Part shown: positions 33,219 through 37,853 of the stretch, one piece after another
Position numbering within the stretch: the first letter of the stretch is position 1
Layout: each line of letters starts with the position of its first letter
Source of the DNA: Candidatus Saganbacteria bacterium
GTDB taxonomy: Bacteria > Margulisbacteria > WOR-1 > O2-12-FULL-45-9
Direction: 5' to 3'
DNA length: 37,853 bases
Assembly: GCA_016932255.1 (NCBI GenBank)
Contig: JAFGDE010000017.1
Span: 1-37,853 of the forward strand
Notes under the pieces: model-generated
Told to the model about the DNA's origin: nothing
Seen by the model: the letters and a program-made list of their open reading frames with translations, nothing else
Database searches by the model: none
Translations under genes and position numbers: made by a program

Positions 33219-34709
33219 ATGAAAAAAAGCGGTATTCTGCTGCACATAAGCTCCCTGCCGTCGTCTTACGGCATCGGCGACCTGGGACCGGAAGCTTACC
33301 GGTTCGCTGACCAGCTGAAGCGCGCCGGCCAGAGCGTCTGGCAGATCCTGCCGCTGACCGAGACCATGAGGGCGGGCGGCAATTCCCCGTATCACGGCCT
33401 GTCAGCTTTTGCCGGTAATACTTATTTTATCAGCCCGGACCTTTTACTTGAGGCCGGCTGGCTCAAACACTCTGATCTCAAGCCCAGGCCCAGGTTCCCC
33501 AAAGACCGGGTTGATTTTGACGCAATGTACACTTATAAGGACCGTTTGTTCTCTGCAGCCTATGAACGCTTCAAGCAGCAGCGGCCGCCGGCGCGTTTTA
33601 AGCAATTCTGCCTGGACAACGCGGCCTGGCTGGATGATTTTGCCCTGTTCAAAGCTTTAAAGGTCAATTTCGGCGACCGAAACTGGGCCGCCTGGCCAAA
33701 AAAGATCAGGGAGCGAGATAAAACAGCGCTGGCCAAGGCCAGTCAGGACCTGGCCGGCCTAGTTACCAAACAGAAATTCCTGCAGTATCTCTTCTTTCAG
33801 CAATGGAGCGCGCTTAAGAATTACTGCCATAAGCAGGGCATCAAGCTTTTCGGCGATATGCCGATCTATGTTGAGCATAACAGTGTTGATGTCTGGCAGG
33901 ACCCAGAGATCTTTCAGCTGAACGAGAACGGACGGCCGGTGTTCGTTTCAGGCGTGCCGCCGGATTATTTCAGCAAGACCGGCCAGCTTTGGGGCCATCC
34001 GGTCTATAACTGGCAGGCCCTGAAACAGACCCGTTTTGCCTGGTGGATCGAGCGGGTAGCGCAGAACCTCAGACTGTTCGATCTGATCCGCATTGACCAT
34101 TTCCGCGGACTGGTGGCATTCTGGCAGGTCAGGGCCGGGGCCAAGACTGCGGCCAAAGGCGAGTGGATCGAAGCGCCGGTCAATGATCTACTTGATGCGT
34201 TAAAGAAACATTTTTCGGAACTGCCGCTGGTGGCCGAGGACCTGGGCATTATTACTCCGGACGTCAAACAGGTCATGGAACATTATAATATCCCGGGCAT
34301 GCGCGTACTGGTCTTTGCTTTTGGCGAAGATAACCCCTGGCATCCTTATCTGCCGGAGAATTATCTGAGTGGCTGTATCGCGTATACCGGCACCCATGAT
34401 ACCAACACCGTGCGCGGCTGGTTTGACGAGGAGGCCACCAGAAAAGAGAGGAACCGGGTGTTCAAGTATCTAGGCAAGAGGGTCAGCGAGCGCGAGATCA
34501 GCTGGGAATTCATTAAACTGGTGCTTAACTCCAGGGCTGAACTGGCGGTCATCCCGGTCCAGGATGTCTTGTCCCTTGCTTCCGAGGGCCGCATGAACAT
34601 GCCGGCTCAAGCTTTTGGCAACTGGCAGTGGCGGCTGAGACCCGGTCAGTTCAAGCCGGCCTTGATCAAGAAGCTGGCCAGGCTGACCCGGATAAGCGGC
34701 CGCGCTTAG
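33219..34709 (+). CDS. malQ: 4-alpha-glucanotransferase (amylomaltase, GH77)
   Basis: MalQ transfers alpha-1,4-glucan segments between maltodextrins. The protein is 496 residues from the ATG at 33219; an in-frame TTG four codons upstream is a weaker choice. Signatures are GILLHISSLPSSYGIGDLG at the N-terminus, nucleophile Asp293 (LIRIDHFRGL), acid/base Glu340 (LVAEDLGII) and Asp394 (YTGTHDTNT). It is the last gene of the glgB-GH57-malQ block, after a 52-base gap with a hairpin. The GTHDTNT and GASP-type blocks are intact, so activity is expected. Confidence 0.95.
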   Translation: MKKSGILLHISSLPSSYGIGDLGPEAYRFADQLKRAGQSVWQILPLTETMRAGGNSPYHGLSAFAGNTYFISPDLLLEAGWLKHSDLKPRPRFPKDRVDFDAMYTYKDRLFSAAYERFKQQRPPARFKQFCLDNAAWLDDFALFKALKVNFGDRNWAAWPKKIRERDKTALAKASQDLAGLVTKQKFLQYLFFQQWSALKNYCHKQGIKLFGDMPIYVEHNSVDVWQDPEIFQLNENGRPVFVSGVPPDYFSKTGQLWGHPVYNWQALKQTRFAWWIERVAQNLRLFDLIRIDHFRGLVAFWQVRAGAKTAAKGEWIEAPVNDLLDALKKHFSELPLVAEDLGIITPDVKQVMEHYNIPGMRVLVFAFGEDNPWHPYLPENYLSGCIAYTGTHDTNTVRGWFDEEATRKERNRVFKYLGKRVSEREISWEFIKLVLNSRAELAVIPVQDVLSLASEGRMNMPAQAFGNWQWRLRPGQFKPALIKKLARLTRISGRA

Positions 34710-34791
34710 GATCGGCGCTGGTCTTAATAAACCTGGGAAAGAGCGCCAGTTGAAGAACTTCACTGACTTTTCTTTTATGTTTAGTCCCATG

Positions 34792-34800
34792 TGATATAAT
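34792..34800 (+). promoter_or_regulatory. Extended -10 promoter of the MscS gene
   Basis: TGATATAAT (34792-34800), with no good -35. The leader of about 27 bases contains AAGGGAGGG about 9 bases before the ATG at 34834, so this unit is led by a ribosome site. Confidence 0.6.
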
Positions 34801-34833
34801 CAAAAAAGTTAGAACAAGGGAGGGATATCGCTA

Positions 34834-35685
34834 ATGTGGCAGACTATTCTGGCTGAATTGGCTTCTCCGGCATTCATAGCCAAGGTGCTTGGTTCGATCG
34901 CTATTTTTATTGTAGCAACGATCATCGCTATGGTCCTTAATATGGTCATCGGCCGCTGGCGAGTAAGTGTGGTCAAACTGCTCCAGAAAAAGAGTCGGGA
35001 GCGGGCTACGGCGCTTGAGACCCAGATCAGGATCATCCGGCGCTTGATTGTCGCGAGCATATATTCATTGGCTTTTGTTCTGGCCTTGCTGCAGTTTGAT
35101 GCGGCCAGGAACATCGGTACAGGGCTTCTGGCCTCAGCGGGCGTGGCCGGCATTGTTATCGGTATGGCAGCCCAGAGCACCCTGTCCAATATCGTGGCCG
35201 GCGTGATCATCTCCTTTTCCCAGCCGGTCAGATTGAACGACGCGGTCATTTTTGAGGGGGATTTCGGCTTAATTGAAGAGATCTCGCTGATGCACACGGT
35301 CATCAGGACCTGGGACAACCGCCGTATCGTCGTGCCCAACGGTGTCCTGGCCAATAAAGTTATTCAGAACTGGACCTTAAAGGACCCGTCTCTGCTTGGC
35401 GTGGTCATGATCTATGTTGATTACTATTGTGATGTTGAATTGGTCAGGCAGTGGGTGGTGGAGATCGTTAAGTCGAGCCAATATTGGAGTAAAGAGCTCG
35501 ATCCCGGAGTTCAGGTGGTTGATCTGACGGATAAGCATATGGTCCTGCGGGCGCTGGCCCATGGCATTGACGCGCCTGCGACCTGGAACCTGCGCTGTGA
35601 ATTGAGGGAGAAACTGGTGGCCAGATTCAGGGCGGCCGGCGTTGCCCTGCCGCGGATCAGGGTCGAGCAACAGAACCCGGCTTAG
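34834..35685 (+). CDS. mscS: Small-conductance mechanosensitive channel
   Basis: This 283-residue MscS-family channel opens under membrane tension to release osmolytes. It has three helices: TM1 (LGSIAIFIVATIIAMVLNMVI), TM2 (about 68-90), and the pore-lining TM3 GLLASAGVAGIVIGMAAQSTLSN, with the Ala/Gly packing pattern typical of MscS. The beta domain (QPVRLNDAVIFEGDFGLIEEI; TWDNRRIVVPNG) and C-terminal alpha/beta domain follow. It ends with a 4-base interlocked stop against the TrkA-C membrane gene. AAGGGAGGG before the ATG supports the start. Confidence 0.95.
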   Translation: MWQTILAELASPAFIAKVLGSIAIFIVATIIAMVLNMVIGRWRVSVVKLLQKKSRERATALETQIRIIRRLIVASIYSLAFVLALLQFDAARNIGTGLLASAGVAGIVIGMAAQSTLSNIVAGVIISFSQPVRLNDAVIFEGDFGLIEEISLMHTVIRTWDNRRIVVPNGVLANKVIQNWTLKDPSLLGVVMIYVDYYCDVELVRQWVVEIVKSSQYWSKELDPGVQVVDLTDKHMVLRALAHGIDAPATWNLRCELREKLVARFRAAGVALPRIRVEQQNPA

Positions 35686-36392
35686 GCCATTTGCCTGATC
35701 TTTTCCAGCTTGCCGAAGCAGATAACCTTATCGCCGATCTGCAGTTTATTTTCGCCCTTGGGAATTGGGATCGTTTCACTGCCGCGCTGGATCATCAGGA
35801 TCTGGATATCGAATTCATCCTTTAGGTGTAGATGTTTCAGGTCCTTTTGCAGCAGTTGACTCTCGGCGTGGACTTCAAAGGTCGAAACGCCAAAGCCTTC
35901 CTGAGCTGAAAGCAGTTCAGTTACCTTTTCTTTTTTGATAACCTGTTTTTCTACCATTGTTTCCTTGACTTTATTGGTCAACCTGTCGATCAAATGAGAC
36001 CGGGTGAACAACTTATAGATCAAATATGTGCCGAGCACAATCACAATGATATTGATATACGGCGAAAGCCAGGCTGGAATGGGCAGGGGGATAGAAAAGA
36101 AATTGAACTGAGCCAGTACGTCGACCGGCCGGATCGAGTTAGCGAAAGTCGCAATTAAAGTGACTAGGCCGGCGTTACCCAGGATCATTAGGTAGCTGGC
36201 AATGCGCCTGCGCTGCGGGTGTGTAGTGATCAGTTCTGCCTCTGCGGTAGTGAAGCCAGTACCGGAAAAGCAGGAAAGAGCCTGAAAACGTGACTGATCT
36301 TTGTCCATGCCGGTCAGCTCGAACGCCACTCCGCCGATCCTGACGACTAGGAAAGAGATTGTTATCGCAAAAAAGAAAAGAAAAAGGTTCAT
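35682..36392 (-). CDS. Membrane protein with TrkA-C (RCK_C) domain
   Basis: This 236-residue protein has three hydrophobic segments (about 3-22, 70-90, 105-125) and a C-terminal TrkA_C/RCK_C domain (about 150-232, FEVHAESQLLQKDLKHLHLKDEFDIQILMIQRG; IQIGDKVICFG). Between TM1 and TM2 is SCFSGTGFTTAEAELITTHPQRRR, which resembles a TrkH selectivity-filter loop. The soluble domain is expected to bind a regulatory ligand, as in KtrA, KefC or KhtT types. It may be a small cation-channel or regulatory subunit; the partner is unknown. GGGAGGTC before the ATG sets the start, and an extended -10 lies upstream. Confidence 0.75.
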   Translation of the reverse strand: MNLFLFFFAITISFLVVRIGGVAFELTGMDKDQSRFQALSCFSGTGFTTAEAELITTHPQRRRIASYLMILGNAGLVTLIATFANSIRPVDVLAQFNFFSIPLPIPAWLSPYINIIVIVLGTYLIYKLFTRSHLIDRLTNKVKETMVEKQVIKKEKVTELLSAQEGFGVSTFEVHAESQLLQKDLKHLHLKDEFDIQILMIQRGSETIPIPKGENKLQIGDKVICFGKLEKIRQMA

Positions 36393-36419
36393 AAATGACC
36401 TCCCGGGTGTTTTGGGTTT

Positions 36420-36428
36420 ATTTTAACA
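36420..36428 (-). promoter_or_regulatory. Extended -10 promoter of the membrane TrkA-C gene
   Basis: TGTTAAAAT on the minus strand (36428 to 36420) lies about 27 bases before the ATG at 36392. The leader carries GGGAGGTC. No clear -35 is visible. Confidence 0.5.
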
Positions 36429-36448
36429 TAAAATAACCGCGGCGACTG

Positions 36449-36464
36449 CCTGCCGGCCGGCAGG
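36449..36464. repeat. 16-bp perfect G+C-rich palindrome
   Basis: CCTGCCGG in perfect inverted repeat. The flanking GCGGC and GCCGC extend it to a larger imperfect hairpin (about 36438-36473). On the minus strand it sits after the lipoprotein stop and before a T-rich stretch, so it may also end that transcript. The core matches the repeat at 7550-7569. Confidence 0.7.
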
Positions 36465-36524
36465 TTCAGCCGCAGGTTTGCTTTTATAGACCGGGTTCAA
36501 AGGACTAGGTTCTGGGAAATTTAC

Positions 36525-37232
36525 TCAGGGGAGTGGAGCGCAGCGCAGGATAACAAGACAGCTGGAATCATCGGACCAGTCATCAAGCGTTACCTGATAG
36601 ACCAGGCCGTCCCCGGTGTAGCCGGAGGTGATCTCGGTCATGTTCCGATCATCCATGGTGAAGCCCTGGCTGAACAGGTTCTTGATCTTCTGATTAACGA
36701 CCGAATAATCGCCGTTCACGGCCACAGTAGAGCGGGTCTCATAGCCATTTAGCCGGATCGATCCGCTGCTGTACTGCCAGTCAAAGGCGATGGGATCTGG
36801 TCCGGAATGCTTGGGGTCAAATCGCGGACTGACCTGCTGCAGCCAGACTTTAGCTTGTTTCAAGCGCTGTCTTGTTTCACCGGCCTTGAAACTGGCTGGT
36901 TTACCGTTCTCAAGGAATGTCAGCCTGTTATTCTTGATCGTTACATTGCGGAAAAAATAGGTATTATTGCCGTTGGCGAAAAGCTCCAGGTCGCTGCCCT
37001 TAAGCTGCCAGGTGCCGCCTTCATAAAGCCGGCCGTGGAGGTAAGAAGTGAAGGTCCGTTGACCGGCCTCATCAATGGAAAAAACGATCGAGGAGGCGTC
37101 ATAGCCGGAAATGGTTTCCCAGTCGCCGATCAAGTCAGCCTCTTTGACGGGGCTGGAACAACCGGCAGCAGAGAGCAGCGCCAGAGCAGCCAAGCAACAG
37201 GATAGAACGATCAGTTTTCTTTTGATGACCAT
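36525..37232 (-). CDS. Lipoprotein of unknown function
   Basis: This 235-residue protein has a lipoprotein signal: LSAAGC, with the lipidated cysteine near residue 25, followed by Ser-Ser. The mature part begins with a lipocalin/META-like strand block (LIGDWETISGYD; GGTWQLKGSDLELFANGNN), where GDW and GTW resemble domains that bind small molecules or peptides. No enzyme motif is seen. It overlaps the small membrane gene upstream by 22 bases, so both are one transcript. Function is unknown. Sorting (inner or outer membrane) cannot be read reliably. Confidence 0.8.
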   Translation of the reverse strand: MVIKRKLIVLSCCLAALALLSAAGCSSPVKEADLIGDWETISGYDASSIVFSIDEAGQRTFTSYLHGRLYEGGTWQLKGSDLELFANGNNTYFFRNVTIKNNRLTFLENGKPASFKAGETRQRLKQAKVWLQQVSPRFDPKHSGPDPIAFDWQYSSGSIRLNGYETRSTVAVNGDYSVVNQKIKNLFSQGFTMDDRNMTEITSGYTGDGLVYQVTLDDWSDDSSCLVILRCAPLP

Positions 37233-37507
37233 TTTATATTCCTTATCAGGATCGTCAGGGACAGGATAAACGATATCACGACCGAAAGCAAGACTAAAAG
37301 CAGGATCACGGCCATCAGGCCCATTTCAAGATAATAGCCTTGCTGTCTGAGCAGCCAGTCGATGAAAATTGCCAGGAAAACGCTCAATGTGCCTAGAGTG
37401 AAGAACAGCGCGATAAAGATCAGAATAGAGGCAGCGATCGTTGCCAGGGTGTAGATGCCCGGATCGCGCTTTAAGAAGCCGGGGAAGATACGCTCAAAAA
37501 GCTTCAT
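37211..37507 (-). CDS. Small membrane protein, unknown
   Basis: This 98-residue protein has two long hydrophobic stretches (about 18-50 and 61-90) and basic ends, probably a two- or three-helix inner-membrane protein. No family is recognised. It is the first gene of a two-gene unit with the lipoprotein. A minus-strand extended -10 (TGTTACAAT) ends 7 bases before the ATG, so the mRNA is expected to be leaderless. Upstream of it, on the same strand, is the probable tmRNA. Confidence 0.72.
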   Translation of the reverse strand: MKLFERIFPGFLKRDPGIYTLATIAASILIFIALFFTLGTLSVFLAIFIDWLLRQQGYYLEMGLMAVILLLVLLSVVISFILSLTILIRNIKWSSKEN

Positions 37508-37514
37508 TATATAT

Positions 37515-37523
37515 ATTGTAACA
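37515..37523 (-). promoter_or_regulatory. Extended -10 promoter of the small membrane gene (leaderless)
   Basis: TGTTACAAT on the minus strand (37523 to 37515) is 7 bases before the ATG at 37507. The site where a -35 should be lies within the acceptor/T-arm end of the probable tmRNA, so no -35 is visible. Confidence 0.55.
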
Positions 37524-37530
37524 TGGAAAA

Positions 37531-37853
37531 TGGAGCTGAGGGGAATCGAACCTGTCGCCCCTCGGCTTCGCTCGGGGCTCCTTAAGGGGGCTGCGCCCCC
37601 TTAATGTCGTCCGCCTGCGGCGGACTCCTGATCCCCCGGAAGAAAAACTCCCGTTTTTCTTCCCTCCACGAACTGTGTTCGCGGAGCCTCCCATCTTTTC
37701 CCGGGTTCGATAGGTTTTCAGTCTGGTAATAGATCGGGGGATGGGGGGCTGGTCATCAGAAAGAGATGGGCCACCCTCCAGAAGCGAGAACCCTGACGAT
37801 CGTTTTGCCTAATACTATTCATGGCTGCAGGAAGCTGAATCTTAAGCGTCAGA
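37531..37853 (-). ncRNA. ssrA: Probable tmRNA (ssrA), 3' part, 5' end beyond the window
   Basis: The minus strand ends in a tRNA-like 3' half: T-loop TTCGATT, T-stem side CCCCT, acceptor CAGCTCC and discriminator A (37531). CCA is not encoded. No matching 5' acceptor (GGAGCTG or GGGGCTG) occurs on this strand up to the window end, so the RNA is longer than 320 bases, as in tmRNA rather than tRNA. The upstream part has complementary segments such as ATCCCCCG (37742 to 37735) with CGGGGGAT (37638 to 37631). A train of hairpins occupies 37557-37686. The canonical T-stem 5' strand mismatches; the adjacent hairpin's AGGGG could replace it. The tag reading frame and 5' acceptor are outside the window. 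The alternative is a degenerate tRNA-like relic. Confidence 0.55.
37557..37686. repeat. Train of five short hairpin repeats inside the probable tmRNA
   Basis: Consecutive inverted repeats lie at 37557-37578 (GCCCC...GGGGC), 37582-37604 (10-bp stem, TGC loop), 37609-37625 (GTCCGCC/GGCGGAC, TGC loop), 37639-37662 (GAAGAAAAAC/GTTTTTCTTC, 4-base loop) and 37664-37686 (10-bp stem with one mismatch, TGT loop). Four have perfect or near-perfect stems of 7-10 bp with 3-4-base loops. Three loops are TGC or TGT. They look like mobile palindromic elements rather than ordinary tmRNA pseudoknots. Confidence 0.7.

Noticed and set aside
37531-37600. Ordinary tRNA gene (Ala- or Ser-like 3' end)
   Set aside because: No anticodon arm or 5' acceptor within tRNA distance; tmRNA is more consistent.
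37494-37694. 66-codon minus-strand frame across the hairpin train
   Set aside because: It lies in RNA-gene and repeat sequence, overlaps the small membrane gene start, and has low-complexity composition.
1-37853. CRISPR array or insertion sequence
   Set aside because: No regularly spaced direct repeats and no transposase gene or long terminal inverted repeats were seen.

Overview
The window is a compact, gene-dense bacterial chromosome segment of roughly 50-55 % G+C. It carries 34 protein genes (the first cut by the window edge) and a probable tmRNA cut by the other edge. The envelope looks diderm: there is a small outer-membrane-barrel protein ending in Phe, two AMIN-domain periplasmic proteins, an Amidase_3 cell-wall amidase and a lipoprotein. 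Lysine and peptidoglycan synthesis use the DapL shortcut (dapF-dapL). An oxygen-sensitive class III ribonucleotide reductase (nrdD tail) points to anaerobic or facultative life. The mix suggests an uncultured phylum-level lineage, perhaps near Margulisbacteria/WOR-1. That placement is a guess from gene content; nothing in the window proves it.

Layout. 1-463: nrdD 3' end and a glutaredoxin-like gene. 460-4373 (minus): ispH, an NSS-family Na+ symporter, and an AMIN + phosphodiester glycosidase protein. 4423-7446 (plus): carotenoid operon crtI-crtB-crtYcd, closed by a hairpin-U terminator. 7629-10000 (minus): queD, dapF, dapL. 10091-11812 (plus): a 573-residue orphan. 11809-15050 (minus): CCA-adding/poly(A) polymerase-like enzyme, amidase, murI. 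15142-18646 (plus): GT-C membrane glycosyltransferase and a GAF-GNAT-like protein. 18632-20362 (minus): B12/radical-SAM enzyme. 20454-22966: a membrane sensor kinase convergent with a single-domain response regulator. 23057-25607: DUF4015-type hydrolase, small membrane protein, VIT-like protein, outer-membrane barrel. 25640-28773: a K+ uptake operon (TrkH/KtrB-type with an added N-terminal voltage-sensor-like region, a TrkA/KtrA gate, and an orphan membrane PAS protein). 28792-34709: alpha-glucan genes glgB, GH57/DUF3536 and malQ. 34834-36392: MscS channel and a membrane TrkA-C protein. 36525-37507 (minus): lipoprotein and small membrane protein. 37531-end (minus): probable tmRNA 3' part carrying a train of hairpin repeats.

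Functional themes. IspH feeds isoprenoid precursors and is divergent from a minimal GGPP-to-cyclic-carotene operon. DapF, DapL, MurI and the amidase make and remodel peptidoglycan. K+ uptake, MscS and a second TrkA-C protein, placed around glycogen-type enzymes, form an osmotic/energy-storage block.

The clearest non-gene pattern is transcription start architecture. Many first genes have a sigma70-like -10 box only 6-9 bases before the start codon and no Shine-Dalgarno, so leaderless mRNAs are likely. This moves several starts inward (ispH, queD, the glycosyltransferase and the sensor kinase). Four convergent gene pairs overlap by exactly four bases through interlocked stop codons. G+C-rich palindromes recur between genes and cluster as five hairpins in the tmRNA region.
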